A stretch of DNA of 64,000 bases from Tetradesmus obliquus (taxonomy: Eukaryota > Chlorophyta > Chlorophyceae > Sphaeropleales > Scenedesmaceae): assembly GCA_030272155.1 (NCBI GenBank), contig CP126202.1, positions 620,001 through 684,000 on the forward strand. Direction: 5' to 3'. Positions 44,932-58,436 of this stretch are shown in pieces. The number at the start of each line of letters is the position of its first letter. Position 1 is the stretch's first letter. Position numbers and translations under genes: made by a program. The notes below the pieces were generated by a model that did no database searches, was not told the origin of the DNA, and saw only the letters and a list, made by a program, of their open reading frames with translations.

Positions 44932-45933
44932 TGTGACACCTGTGCGGCAGCTGTGCGGCACCAGATTTGCCCTCAAGGTGCAGGAGGAGGTCAGGTAGCA
45001 GTGTGTAGGCATCAGGGACCGGCAACATGCATTGCTGCAGCTGGGCATGCCTGCTGCTGCAGAGCCCTCAGCGTTGATTGCATGCAATGCATTTTGCCCC
45101 TTGCATGCCGCGACAGAGGTGACAAGTATGCGGCTTATGTCATTGCGGCACACGCACTGCTGCTGGGTTGCAGACAACAGCACCGACTGTGAGCCCTGCG
45201 CCAACGGCCGCACAGCAGCAAATTTAAGGTGTACAGCAGCGTCGTTGCAGCCACACACAACAGTGGCACATATAGCATGCCCCGGGCTGGGCAGTGCTGC
45301 TGCTGTGCAGCTGCAGCAGGCGCTGGGTGCTGTTGTGCTGACACAATCAGCGCAAGCAGCGTTGGTTCATGCAGGTTACATTTTTTTGAGCGATGTGTGC
45401 TGTTGTTCGGGTGGAAGCGTCTGGTTGCTCCTGCTGCTTTAGTGAAGTGTGGAAGCGATGGCAATAGCTGACATGCCGTGTCCAGTGGTGACATATTGAG
45501 GAAGGTACAGCTTCATGGTAGCTGTTCACAGGCAGCGGGTGACAGCGCAACACAGAGTTTGTTGACTTCCTGTGCAACTGGGTAACAAACCATGCCCCAG
45601 CCCCATGGGCATTGAGGCTTTAGACTAGCCAGGGGAGTGACTGGAATGTGTGCAAGATACCCTGTGAGCCAGTCAGCTCAACACCCGTTTGTAACTATTA
45701 AAGCCAGAACATTACATCTCAGGTGATGGTTGTTGGCCTGCTCTGACGTAAGGATGGAGTCTGTTCAGGTCTGCCACACTAGCACTCTGCTGCAGTTGAT
45801 CACGTCATGACTTAATTTGGGCAAACCTTGGACTCTGCCGACAACCCCCTATTTCATCGCCACACAGCGGATTCGGTGCCATTACTGCTTGTGACCTTTT
45901 GAACAGCCTTTCCAACCAGCAGCTTGCCAAAAC
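44932..45933. other. Spacer between hydroxylase and LRR genes
   Basis: This is the hydroxylase 3' region and LRR-gene promoter. A candidate poly(A) signal TGTAA lies at 45690, followed by CTATTAAAG. No coding exon recognised. Confidence 0.5.
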
Positions 45934-47689
45934 ATGCAGGAACACGAGGTGGGTTGCGCGGCTTGAGCAGCCCAGCTAGCTCGAAGCTTTGCTACCCGCC
46001 TACACGCACAGCCGCGCCTTCAACAAGCGCCCAATAACCAATATTGCTGTGATCTATGGGATGTTTGTCTCATGGTCGCGATCAGGGCACCGGCATGCAA
46101 GTATGAACCACCTGTGTGCCTGCTGCTGCTCTGCTTGCTTGATGCAGGATTTCCCAGACAGCAGCTTGCTGGCACTGCCCATTGCTGTTGCACATCCCGC
46201 AATCAGCTCCTCGCCCAAGATCCTGTGCGCAGCTGCCTCTGTGTGCAAGGACTGGAGGCAGGCAGTGCAGCAGTGTGCAGCCTGCAACACAGATGTGCAC
46301 ATCTGGCTGGGCAGCTGCAGCAAGCGCGACACCACTGTGGCCGCTGCTGCCACGCAGCTGCAGTCAAAGGTAGCCAGCTGTGCCAGCTGGCTGGCCAAGC
46401 ATGGGCCACTGGTCAGGAGCTTGGAGCTTGAGTCTTGGGGAAGCTCAGGACACCGTAGCAGTGCAGACGCAGCAGCGATTGCTGCTGCCAGCGAAGCAGC
46501 AGTAAAGCTGCTGCGCACGGGCCTGCTATTGGCAGCCGCTACCCGCTCTGCACACCCATCGGCAGTAGCAGAGCCGTTGGACGCTATCCCTGCAGCAGCA
46601 GCTAGACGACCTGGGCAGCAGCAGCAGCAACAGCAGCATCAGCATTACAGCTTGCATCTTGCGAGCTTCAGTAGCGATGGCTGTTGGGCTGTGAGCATGC
46701 TTCCTGTGCTGCCAACACACAGCCTGACGCGCCTGGAGGTCAGTTTGGTGAGCAGCAGGCCAGCAAGAGAGCTGAATGCCGCTGCAGCAGCAGCAGCTGC
46801 TGATGATGATGTTAGTGATGCAGCTGCATTGGCGCTGGTGCTGCCACGCTTCAGCAGCCTGCAGCAGCTGGTGCTCCGCGGCAATCCAACCTGGGGCAGC
46901 GAAGGCGAGCCACGTGTTGGCAACAGTTGCCTGGCAGTTGTAGGCCAGCTGAGTAGGCTCACTCGGTTGGAGTTTATCACGTTCCCGCAGAGCAGAGAAG
47001 AGGTAGCCACAGCAACCATCGCCCTGCAGCAGCTGCTGGCACAGCCGCCGCCACGGCTGCGTGAGCTGGAGTTGCACATATTCTATTGGGAGCAGCAGCT
47101 GCTGCTGCCGCTGCTGGACATGAGCGGGCTGCAGCAGCTGCAGAAGCTGGTCTGCCAGGACATGCAGCCAGAACTGTTTGTGCTGCCTGCGCAGTTGCGG
47201 CACCTGAAGCTGGGGTGCTGCAGGTCTGCCCAGCAGCTGGCAGCAGTCCTGCCGCTGCAGCAGCTGACAGCGCTCAGCCTCAGGGTATGTTTCTCAGAGA
47301 AGGAGCCGCTGCTGCGCTTGGTGCAGCTGCCAGCACTTCAAGAGCTGCGGCTGATGATGTGGCGTGATGACTGGGCAGCTGCAGTGGCCACTGCACCGGT
47401 GTGGGGACAGCTGCCGCAGCTGCGAAAGTTGGAGGTGCAGTGCCCTGACAACCACCACACCACTGGGCAGCAGCTGGCAGCTGTCATTGCAGGCTGTGCT
47501 GCCGCCACGGCTCTCACCAAGCTCAAAGTGACATTGCCTTCCCCTGCGTACATGTTTGGCGCACACGCAGAGCAGGCAGCGGCAGGTGTGGAGGGAGGGC
47601 AGCATGCCGCACAGCAAAGGCCAGTTGACATACGTGCCAGTGTAGCAGGGCTGACAGGACTCGAGCACCTGCAGTTACCGGGGGTTTGA
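45934..47689 (+). pseudogene. Leucine-rich-repeat (F-box-like) gene, 5' part, interrupted by a transposon
   Basis: First part of a leucine-rich-repeat protein. Exon 1 is probably 45934-45948 (MQEHE) and exon 2 runs from 46148. The N-terminus (DFPDSSLLALPIAVAHPAIS, then ILCAAASVCKDWRQAV) resembles an F-box. LRR-type segments follow: HSLTRLEVSLVSS, FSSLQQLVLRGNPTW, LSRLTRLEFITF, PRLRELELHIF, LQQLQKLVCQDM, LPALQELRLMMW, LPQLRKLEVQCP and LTGLEHLQLP. The gene-derived frame ends at 47680. Four element bases and a TGA at 47687-47689 close it prematurely, so a transcript would give a truncated 518-aa product. The rest of the gene lies beyond the insertion, at 60001-60871. Target of the putative F-box is unknown. 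Confidence 0.85.
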
Positions 47690-49805
47690 GTACTAGCGCG
47701 AGTACCGCACTGGCAGTGCAGCGAGTGCTCAGCCAGTACGCAGCCTGAGCATCAGGCCTGGCCAGCTCGGCCAGCCAGACTGTGCCACAGGCGGCTATTC
47801 CAGCCAGTTTCATACAGGCACTGAGTCCTGATTCATGTGTTACATGTTGGGCAGCCCTGCTGTTGGGTGTCTAACATCGCAAATTTGCGCGCCGCTCAAG
47901 CCGCAACAGCATGTAGTGGTGGCAGGCCTAGCAACAGCATGCCACCAGCGTAGTAGGTGAAACCCATTTCAGCAGGTAGACAATGCGTGCGCTTCTGCTG
48001 ATACCCTGCAAAATGCAAGTGCAAGGCGGGTCGGGGGGTTCACCTCAAAGGCGCGCAACAAGGCGAACCCAGCCTCCGGGCAACATCAACACATACATAA
48101 TGCTGTAAAGCTGTGCCAATATGTTGTTATGCAAACATAATCTTTTGTCAGGACAAGGTGGATGCAGGTTCATTGGAGGCACCTCACGACACTTCTGCAT
48201 GCACATGTGGTGGAGAAGCGGTCCGCTGCAACGTACAGTACTACGTGCACTTCAACATCCACTGATTGCATGTGCATGCCAGCAGCTGCCAAATGGTTTG
48301 TAAGCAACAACGTCGTGATGCAACCAGGGCCCTGGGTGTCTTCAGGGGCGCTCTGGCAACTCGACATGCCCACAACCATGAAGCTGCTGCATCTGACATT
48401 CAGCACGCGAGCGTCGTTACTGCTCAGAACAAAACGCCTACAGCCTTCATGTGCACGACACTACAAGTAAAGGGCAACTTCAGAATTGCTCTAGTTCAGA
48501 GGGACAGAATACAGTTGTGTCAGACACTGTCAGGTGGAAAAATCACAGCCGCGGTCGGATCACATCACACATGCAGAGCTTTGCACACAGCAAGATATGC
48601 ATGCGCTGCCATTGCAGAATACAGTGATCAAGGCTGTCACGACTGTGTCACAGAACACATCAAGACCACAGCAACCGCACAATGCCCAGGCATCAAAATA
48701 CAGTGATTTGGGCTGTCACAACTGTGTAACAGAACACACCAAGACCACAGCCACCGCACAACGCCCAGGCATCAACCACTTGCAGACAACTGGCCACTCA
48801 GCAACAACAAGCACTGTAAACACCAACAACTGGAACCAACGCAGTGGCATCAACCACTTGCTGACAGCAATCGTGTGTGCAACCTGCCATCCACATACGT
48901 GTGCTACAACACAAGGCTGGTGACACTGGTCTAAGCAGCACATGAGATTGCATCACGCTGTGCAATTGTTCGAACTGTCAGCAGGTGGCTGACTAGGACA
49001 GCCCAGCACTAGTGACTAGTACTAGCAACACCGTCTATGTATGTCAGACCATGTATGTATGTTGTACGAACGACCTTGTGCTTGCTGCAGCCATGTCACC
49101 ACATCTCAGCACTTTCCTGCGAAATGTACACCGGGGATGCCACCCCAAGTATACATCACGCCCAAGGTACAAACCCGACCAACGGGCAGCGGCCAAGGAG
49201 TTGCCAAGCTGCCGCCACAAGCCGCTCAGCCGCTCTTGCTGCCCTTCTCCTTGTTCTTCTCCTTTGCCAGCGCCGCCAGGTGCCGTTTGTACCCCGGCAC
49301 GGCCAGCTTGAGCTCCTCACGCTCCCCCTCCGCCGCTTCCAGCGCTGCCCTAATGCTGCCAGAGGTCACCTGCAGCTCCTTGATGCGGTCAAGGATCAGC
49401 CGCACCTCGCGCCAGCGCGCCTTGCCATGTGGCTGCTTGCTGCGCCATGTGGTGTCGGGCGGCTGCTTCTCCTCGCACTGCTGCACTGACATGCCCCCAC
49501 TCACAGGCGCCGTGTACCAGTCCCAGAGGCTCTTCTCGCTGGGCTGGTTGCGCAGCACAGGCACAGCCTTGGCGACGCTGCTGACGCCAGCTGCTGTCGT
49601 GCTGTAGGGCGCATGCTCAGCTGATGTTGCTGCTGCTCTCACTCCAGCTGCCAGCGCTGCGGACACAGCCTGAGAGGCAGCAGCAGCTGCTGCAGCGCTT
49701 ACTTCTGCCTGCTGTGCCGTGCCCCCTCCAGCTGTGACAGCTGCAGCAGCTGCAGCTGTAACAGCAGCAGTCTCTGAAGTACCTCTTGCTACCCCTGCAG
49801 GCTCC

Positions 49806-49850
<45 letters not shown>

Positions 49851-50255
49851 CCACCAGTGCTGGTCTGCGCCCGCACGCCGCCGGAGCTGCTAGGGCGCAG
49901 CAAGCTGGAGAACGCTGCAGACAGCGAGGGCTGAGCTGCTGGGGCTCGCTGCAGCGTTGGTGCCGCGAACATGCGGCAGCTGCTGCCACTGCCAGCGCAG
50001 GCAGCTTGACCTGCCCGTGCTGTCACCAGCTCTGCCTGTGCAGCCTCCAGCTCCAGCTGCAGTCTGCGCACCCTAGCTGCAGCAGCTGATGGGAGGGCAC
50101 CACCCGCTGCCGCACTCCGCCCTGCACGTTTGCGCTGTAGCCTGCGCTGCTGCGTGGTGTGCTGCTCCTCGTACTCCTCATCTGCATCTTCACAGTAATC
50201 GTCATCCTCATCCTCCCCGTAATCACCCTCCCCCTCCTCCTCCTCCTCCTCCTCC

Positions 50256-50305
<50 letters not shown>

Positions 50306-53041
50306 TAATGCTGCTGCTGCTGCTGCCATGCGTGCACTCCTGCTGCGGGTGCGGTGCGGTGTCAGCTGCTGCAGCAGGGACAGCAGCTCCTCCTCGCCGA
50401 CATCTGCTTCTTCATCACTGTCACCTGGGCCAGCCGACGCTCCTGCTGCTGCTGCTGCTGCTGCCCCCGCTGACGCACTGGCTGCAGCAGCATCTGCAGC
50501 GGGTGATGTGTTTGGTGCACCGCGGCCTGCTGCTGCAGGCGCTTCTAAGGGCCCAGCTGCCTCTGCTGCATGCAGCAGGGTCTCAAACACCTGCTGCTGC
50601 TCCTCAGCAGCATCGCTGAGGTCACGCGGCACCCTGCGGCTGTCCATCTCATGCAGCACTGCCCTGCGGCCCAGCAGCATGTCGCGAATCTCCTGCACAC
50701 CGTGTGCCAGGTCCATCACGCGCTCTCGGGTGCTGCGGGGGCGCAGGTGCTCATAACCACCTGCTGCCAGCTTGTCCTTGAAGATGGCCAGCAGCCGCCT
50801 GCAGCAGCCGGGAGGAGGTGTGCCAGCAGCAACAAAACAGACAACAGGGGCAGCCGTTGTCAACACATGAACGCAAGCAGCGTGACAGTGCATCATACTG
50901 CTGCAGCCATGCCACCCCGTCGTGGAGTACTTGATGACAGGCGGCATCTCAAGCATGACTGCAGCGGCTGCATGCAAACGCAGCTACACCGCACACAACA
51001 CACAAACATCACCACTGCGTTCTGCTGCACCCATTTGGGCCCTCACCTGAAGCGCGGCTTCTCCAGCATGAACTTGATGCTGGGGTTGCCAGCTGCAGCC
51101 TCGCGCACCTCCTCGTTCTCGCAGCACAGCAGGCCGCAGCTGTCCTGAGCTCCCACCCTGCCCAGGTAGTCCATCACTATTGCCAGCGCACCCGCTGAGG
51201 GGTTCTCAGCCAGCTGCTTGCGCGTCATCTTGTCCACCTGCAGGCGGCATGTAAAAGAGGACCTTGAGTACAGCGCTGTAAACAATGCACCTTGCTGCCA
51301 CAGCATGCAGAATGCGAACCAGCTACGCAATGGCTGCAACAGAACAGGTGCACAAGGAGCATGCAGCGAGTAAACCCTGCACACGAAGGTAGCCACGACC
51401 GCTGCCAGCAGGTGGCAGGTGCTCACACCACTGCGATGCGAGCAAGCATACCCACCATCGCCTGCGCCTCCTTCACAGGCAGCAGCTCGGCCGCCAGCTC
51501 TGCCATCTCCTCATCATTGTCGAAGGCCAGGCAGAAGCGCACAGCGAAGAAGGCGTCCATCTGGTCCTGGGGCCAGCCAGCAGCAGCCAGCAGCCCCTGG
51601 GGCTTGAAGAAGCGCAGGTAGCACAGGTTGAGGGCGGTGCGCAGCCAGCGGCCCATCCTAGCGATCAGCTGCAAGCGGTACAGAGCAGCCCAGCAACATT
51701 GTGAGATGACGGCAGAAGGGATGGTGGCAGCCGCCGGGACATCTAACTCTGCTTTGCTGCTGCTAGCATGCACAGCAGCAGCTGCTAAGCAGCGCGTGCG
51801 CTACCTGCGTGCTGCCGCCCACCAAAGCGGGTTTCTCTCAGCAACTGCCCAGGCTCAGCGAGGCCACTCACCCCGTCATCCACACCTTGCTCGTCCAGGT
51901 CGCGCGCCTTGTACATCCTGAAGGCGTGCGTCACCTTGGTGATGATGATGCCGGCCGCCTCCAGGAAGGCCTTGAGGCTGTCTGCGTGCTGCGTGTAGCT
52001 GATGCTCTCGTGGGGGTTGTTGCCAGTCCACAGCGGGGTGTGGTGCCACTCATCAGGGTCCAGCACGTTCGGCACTGGGGCCTTCTCCAGCATGAAGCGG
52101 GTGATCAGGTGCCGCGCCAGCGCACCATGGGCGCACAGCAGCGGGTCCTTGTGGCGGATGGAGCCGGCATAGGCCACCTTGCCACCAAACTGGCGCTTGC
52201 CACCCCGCAGCACTGCTGACAGCAGGATGGCAGGGCTGGGGCCTGCTCATCGAAACAAAGACGTAGGCGGCAGCAAGGCAGCGGCATGTTTGATGAAGGG
52301 TACACTACGTCCAGATTTGTGCAGAGCCAACAGTGTGCACAACGTGCTCCCAACACCGGGGCTGTCACTCTTATCGACATTATCTACAACAGCACCCAGC
52401 ATTGCTGCCGCATGCTACACCACTTCAGTTTTTGAATTGTCGAGGGTGATGTCAGCAATGCATTGCTGTTGTCTGGCACAGTTCCTATGTGCGCTGCTCC
52501 CATTTTTTCATAGTACACAATTGCATCGGACTGGATGCGGGAAATCATTGGCTGTGCTATACTTCACACCTACCTATCACGCGCAGCACCTCTGGCGGCA
52601 GCAAGTCGGGCAGGAACACCAGCCGCGCATCGTCACCCCTGCCGATGGTCATGGTGAGCCACAGCGCCATGGACAGGTCGCGCGCAGCTGTGGGCTTGTC
52701 GCTGCCCAGCATGGTCAGGCACAGCTGGAATAGCTGGTCGGGCGAAAGAGTGTCATCCACTGTGCCGATCTGCAACATAAGAAAGTGTGGTTGGGTTACA
52801 GTTGTTCCCGCAGAGCCAGCATGCAAATAGTCCCCACTCACACAGCCCTATCGGTTGCTTCAACTGCCACCAATGTCACCACCACGCAGAGACACATGCA
52901 GCAGTGCCAGGGCACTGCAATTGGCAAGCGCTGTGTGTAAGAGTGCTGTAAAACCACTGCTGATAGAGAACAGATCTGCTTTCAGTATGATCACAGCACC
53001 AGCACATCACGAAGTGCCCTGACTGGAAAGCAGACAGTGTC
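47674..53041 (+). repeat. Left arm of the large inverted repeat
   Basis: Nearly identical to the reverse complement of 54561-59989. It carries the 3' flank and all but the first exons of the recombinase gene, and includes a short tandem repeat at about 48625-48780 (unit about 78 bp, ending CAGGCATCAA). Confidence 0.93.
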
Positions 53042-54059
53042 ACACTGTACAGCACAAACACCCAGCACTTGTCATAGCCACACAGCCTGTTCACCTGCGG
53101 GTCGCGGTCTGGCCTGGCACCCTTGTCTGGCAGCGACTTGGCCTCTGCCCCCGATGCAGCTGACGTGTAGGCTCCACCCATGTCGCCTGCTGAAAGGCCA
53201 GCTTTGAGGTGATGCAGCGCCCAGTACAGCTTCACCATGCCACGGGCCTGCTTGACCGTGCCCAAACCCTGTGTGCAGGCAGTGCAGCATACAACCCCAC
53301 GTTGGCTGTCATGCCTGGCATTGCTCACTATGGCAGCCGCTAGGCTGCAGCTGGGCTGCAGCTGGGTGAGGGAAGGCATAAGCTGCTTGGTCATTGCTAC
53401 CGCACATCTGGCACATGCCTGCTACTGCACTGCCATCTGTCCTTGTTGTCACCGCTGCAGTGCTGTTCAAACGAGCCCAACACACTGCAGTGGGTATGTG
53501 TACATGTCCTTGTTTTACAGGAACATGTATGTGTATGCAATGGTAATGAAGGTGAGACCAGCAGCAGCCAGTGGTGTGGCTCAGCAGCTGAATCTCATGC
53601 ACAAACAGCGCCGTTCTGCCAACACTCACGATCTGTTTCGCCTTGTTTGGGGCCTCCCAGCCCGGGTAGTTCTCGCCTACCCACATCATGAAGCTGGTGA
53701 TCTTGGCCTGTCCATCTGGAAGCGACATGTCCGGGTTGTAGGGCAGGTCGCGTGCGCTCCCATCCTCCAAGTGCTCACAGTGCCACTACAGCAGCAGCAA
53801 CAGCAGCAGCAAACTAGGCACGTGTAAGATATGCAGGGCCCTCCCCAGCCAAGAACAGCCGAGAAAGCAACAGCTGATGGGTGCATCTATGCGCAGGCTT
53901 TTTTCTTTTGCCTAGTGGAGTCATGCTGCTGCGCAAGCCCCTACTCCCTTCAAGCTCACCAGGTAGCGCGCATACTGCGAGTCGTACTTGCGCTCAGTCT
54001 CAGGCCGCTTGGATCCCTCCATGTCATGCGCCAGGTTCTCCAGCTGCTCTGAGGTGATC
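49226..54059 (-). CDS. Crypton/Ndc10-like tyrosine recombinase, left copy
   Basis: Probable transposase of the element. Exons (minus): 53960-54059, 53630-53785, 53095-53268, 52574-52769, 51872-52242, 51456-51668, 51047-51237, 49226-50798. They are all in phase for about 990 residues, with the start codon further upstream not found. The N-terminal part (ETERKYDSQYARYL) suits a core-binding domain. The catalytic domain has Arg in TIGRGDDARLVFLPDLL, Lys in RHKDPLLCAHGALARHL, the HxxR box in VTHAFRMYKARDLDEQGV, Trp in RMGRW and the nucleophilic Tyr in LNLCYL. This is the order of Crypton and NDC10_II recombinases. The last exon has a run of 16 Asp and 8 Glu, a coiled coil, poly-Gln, and a GCR1_C-like end (SLWDWYTAP ... 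TTWRSK ... RLILDRIKEL). Its introns lack the junction copies seen in the host genes. Confidence 0.85.
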
Positions 54060-54214
54060 CTGCAAATGTGTACATGTAGTGCCAGTGCCTTCTTCAGGCA
54101 ACACCGACGCGCTTACTGCTAACCACTGCATATCTGGCCTCTGCTGCTGACCTGACTGTCTTTCAGCACGCAAGCTGCTGCTGCTGCTGATTGCCAACTG
54201 TAGTGCATGAACGG

Positions 54215-54247
<33 letters not shown>

Positions 54248-54292
54248 TGTTCAACAAGTAAATTGCTCCCCAGTCGAAGCAGATGCACTGCT

Positions 54293-54359
<67 letters not shown>

Positions 54360-54560
54360 TGCTGCTACTGCTGCGCCCATCCTGCTGCTCTTCATGTGTG
54401 CAGTATGTGTAGTTAACTCAGCCACAACGCATTTGCATGTCTGTCTGTGCACAGCTTTTTGCTGGGAGATAAGGCAAGTGTAACCCTACAGCAGCAGCAT
54501 GCAAGCAGCAGCAGCATGCAAGCACGAGTGCTGCTCACTCTGCACGCGCATAGCCTCCCC
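53042..54560. other. Unique centre of the inverted repeat
   Basis: This is the loop between the arms. It holds the first three recognised recombinase exons of the left copy, which are missing from the right copy, and the likely but unlocated promoter and start. A long CTG run lies at 54212-54243 and a longer one at 54295-54372. Confidence 0.7.
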
Positions 54561-54832
54561 GACACTGTCTGCTTTCCAGTCAGGGCACTTCGTGATGTGC
54601 TGGTGCTGTGATCATACTGAAAGCAGATCTGTTCTCTATCAGCAGTGGTTTTACAGCACTCTTACACACAGCGCTTGCCAATTGCAGTGCCCTGGCACTG
54701 CTGCATGTGTCTCTGCGTGGTGGTGACATTGGTGGCAGTTGAAGCAACCGATAGGGCTGTGTGAGTGGGGACTATTTGCATGCTGGCTCTGCGGGAACAA
54801 CTGTAACCCAACCACACTTTCTTATGTTGCAG

Positions 54833-57296
54833 ATCGGCACAGTGGATGACACTCTTTCGCCCGACCAGCTATTCCAGCTGTGCCTGACCATGCTGGGCAG
54901 CGACAAGCCCACAGCTGCGCGCGACCTGTCCATGGCGCTGTGGCTCACCATGACCATCGGCAGGGGTGACGATGCGCGGCTGGTGTTCCTGCCCGACTTG
55001 CTGCCGCCAGAGGTGCTGCGCGTGATAGGTAGGTGTGAAGTATAGCACAGCCAATGATTTCCCGCATCCAGTCCGATGCAATTGTGTACTATGAAAAAAT
55101 GGGAGCAGCGCACATAGGAACTGTGCCAGACAACAGCAATGCATTGCTGACATCACCCTCGACAATTCAAAAACTGAAGTGGTGTAGCATGCGGCAGCAA
55201 TGCTGGGTGCTGCTGTAGATAATGTCGATAAGAGTGACAGCCCCGGTGTTGGGAGCACGTTGTGCACACTGTTGGCCATGCACAAATCTGGACGTAGTGT
55301 ACGCTTCATCAAACATGCCGCTGCCTTGCTGCCGCCTACGTCTTTGTTTCGATGAGCAGGCCCCAGCCCTGCCATCCTGCTGTCAGCAGTGCTGCGGGGT
55401 GGCAAGCGCCAGTTTGGTGGCAAGGTGGCCTATGCCGGCTCCATCCGCCACAAGGACCCGCTGCTGTGCGCCCATGGTGCGCTGGCGCGGCACCTGATCA
55501 CCCGCTTCATGCTGGAGAAGGCCCCAGTGCCGAACGTGCTGGACCCTGATGAGTGGCACCACACCCCGCTGTGGACTGGCAACAACCCCCACGAGAGCAT
55601 CAGCTACACGCAGCACGCAGACAGCCTCAAGGCCTTCCTGGAGGCGGCCGGCATCATCATCACCAAGGTGACGCACGCCTTCAGGATGTACAAGGCGCGC
55701 GACCTGGACGAGCAAGGTGTGGATGACGGGGTGAGTGGCCTCGCTGAGCCTGGGCAGTTGCTGAGAGAAACCCGCTTTGGTGGGCGGCAGCACGCAGGTA
55801 GCGCACGCGCTGCTTAGCAGCTGCTGCTGTGCATGCTAGCAGCAGCAAAGCAGAGTTAGATGTCCCGGCGGCTGCCACCATCCCTTCTGCCGTCATCTCA
55901 CAATGTTGCTGGGCTGCTCTGCACCGCTTGCAGCTGATCGCTAGGATGGGCCGCTGGCTGCGCACCGCCCTCAACCTGTGCTACCTGCGCTTCTTCAAGC
56001 CCCAGGGGCTGCTGGCTGCTGCTGGCTGGCCCCAGGACCAGATGGACGCCTTCTTCGCTGAGCGCTTCTGCCTGGCCTTCGACAATGATGAGGAGATGGC
56101 AGAGCTGGCGGCCGAGCTGCTGCCTGTGAAGGAGGCGCAGGCGATGGTGGGTATGCTTGCTCGCATCGCAGTGGTGTGAGCACCTGCCACCTGCTGGCAG
56201 CGGTCGTGGCTACCTTCGTGTGCAGGGTTTACTCGCTGCATGCTCCTTGTGCACCTGTTCTGTTGCAGCCATTGCGTAGCTGGTTCGCATTCTGCATGCT
56301 GTGGCAGCAAGGTGCATTGTTTACAGCGCTGTACTCAAGGTCCTCTTTTACATGCCGTCTGCAGGTGGACAAGATGACGCGCAAGCAGCTGGCTGAGAAC
56401 CCCTCAGCGGGTGCGCTGGCAATAGTGATGGACTACCTGGGCAGGGTGGGAGCTCAGGACAGCTGCGGCCTGCTGTGCTGCGAGAACGAGGAGGTGCGCG
56501 AGGCTGCAGCTGGCAACCCCAGCATCAAGTTCATGCTGGAGAAGCCGCGCTTCAGGTGAGGGCCCAAATGGGTGCAGCAGAACGCAGTGGTGATGTTTGT
56601 GTGTTGTGTGCGGTGTAGCTGCGTTTGCATGCAGCCGCTGCAGTCATGCTTGAGATGCCGCCTGTCATCAAGTACTCCACGACGGGGTGGCATGGCTGCA
56701 GCAGTATGATGCACTGTCACGCTGCTTGCGTTCATGTGTTGACAACGGCTGCCCCTGTTGTCTGTTTTGTTGCTGCTGGCACACCTCCTCCCGGCTGCTG
56801 CAGGCGGCTGCTGGCCATCTTCAAGGACAAGCTGGCAGCAGGTGGTTGTGAGCACCTGCGCCCCCGCAGCACCCGAGAGCGCGTGATGGACCTGGCACAC
56901 GGTGTGCAGGAGATTCGCGACATGCTGCTGGGCCGCAGGGCAGTGCTGCATGAGATGGACAGCCGCAGGGTGCCGCGTGACCTCAGCGATGCTGCTGAGG
57001 AGCAGCAGCAGGTGTTTGAGACCCTGCTGCATGCAGCAGAGGCAGCTGGGCCCTTAGAAGCGCCTGCAGCAGCAGGCCGCGGTGCACCAGTCACATCACC
57101 CGCTGCAGATGCTGCTGCAGCCAGTGCGTCAGCGGCGGCAGCAGCAGCAGCAGCAGCAGGAGCGTCGGCTGGCCCAGGTGACAGTGATGAAGAAGCAGAT
57201 GTCGGCGAGGAGGAGCTGCTGTCCCTGCTGCAGCAGCTGACACCGCACCGCACCCGCAGCAGGAGTGCACGCATGGCAGCAGCAGCAGCAGCATTA

Positions 57297-57394
<98 letters not shown>

Positions 57395-57790
57395 GGAGGA
57401 GGAGGAGGGGGAGGGTGATTACGGGGAGGATGAGGATGACGATTACTGTGAAGATGCAGATGAGGAGTACGAGGAGCAGCACACCACGCAGCAGCGCAGG
57501 CTACAACGCAAACGTGCAGGGCGGAGTGCGGCAGCGGGTGGTGCCCGCCCATCAGCTGCTGCAGCTAGGGTGAGCAGACTGCAGCTGGAGCTGGAGGCTG
57601 CACAGGCAGAGCTGGTGACAGCACGGGCAGGTCAAGCTGCCTGCGCTGGCAGTGGCAGCAGCTGCCGCATGTTCGCGGCACCAACGCTGCAGCGAGCCCC
57701 AGCAGCTCAGCCCTCGCTGTCTGCAGCGTTCTCCAGCTTGCTGCGCCCTAGCAGCTCCGGCGGCGTGCGGGCGCAGACCAGCACTGGTGG

Positions 57791-57835
<45 letters not shown>

Positions 57836-58436
57836 GGAGCCTGCAGGGGTAGCAAGAGGTACTTCAGAGACTGCTGCTGTTACAGCTGCAGCTGCTGCAG
57901 CTGCAGCAGCAGCTGCTGCAGCTGTCACAGCTGGAGGGGGCACGGCAGAGCAGGCAGAAGTAAGCGCTGCAGCAGCTGCTGCTGCCTCTCAGGCTGTGTC
58001 CGCAGCGCTGGCAGCTGGAGTGAGAGCAGCAGCAACATCAGCTGAGCATGCGCCCTACAGCACGACAGCAGCTGGCGTCAGCAGCGTCGCCAAGGCTGTG
58101 CCTGTGCTGCACAACCAGCCCAGCGTGAAGAGCCTCTGGGACTGGTACACGGCGCCTGTGAGTGGGGGCATGTCAGTGCAGCAGTGCGAGGAGAAGCAGC
58201 CGCCCGACACCACATGGCGCAGCAAGCAGCCACATGGCAAGGCGCGCTGGCGCGAGGTGCGGCTGATCCTTGACCGCATCAAGGAGCTGCAGGTGACCTC
58301 TGGCAGCATTAGGGCAGCGCTGGAAGCGGCGGAGGGGGAGCGTGAGGAGCTCAAGCTGGCCGTGCCGGGGTACTCACGGCACCTGGCGGCGCTGGCAAAG
58401 GAGAAGAACAAGGAGAAGGGCAGCAAGAGCGGCTGA
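54833..58436 (+). pseudogene. Crypton/Ndc10-like tyrosine recombinase, right copy, 5'-truncated
   Basis: Exons matching the left copy: 54833-55028, 55360-55730, 55934-56146, 56365-56555, 56804-58436. All catalytic motifs (GRGDDAR, RHKDP, THAFR, GRW, CYL) and the GCR1_C-like end are intact and open. The three upstream exons and any start are missing because the arm begins at 54561. The final exon is 20 codons longer than in the left copy: 32 Asp and 5 Glu against 16 and 8, and 7 more Ala. A few substitutions differ, e.g. FFAERF for FFAVRF. Without a promoter and N-terminus it is probably not functional alone. Confidence 0.85.
57298..57411 (+). repeat. (GAT)n/(GAG)n tract, length-variable between arms
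   Basis: The acidic run in the right recombinase copy has 32 GAT codons then GAG codons. The left counterpart (about 50232-50305, read on minus) has 16 GAT and 8 GAG. It is the largest difference between the arms. Confidence 0.9.

Noticed and set aside
48162..48470. Plus-strand ORF in the element's outer 1.4 kb as a second element gene
   Set aside because: No family motifs, and composition fits the 3' flank of the minus-strand recombinase gene.
57294..57573. Poly-Met, poly-Ile and poly-His ORFs
   Set aside because: Alternative frames or the opposite strand of the (GAT)n acidic tract of the recombinase.
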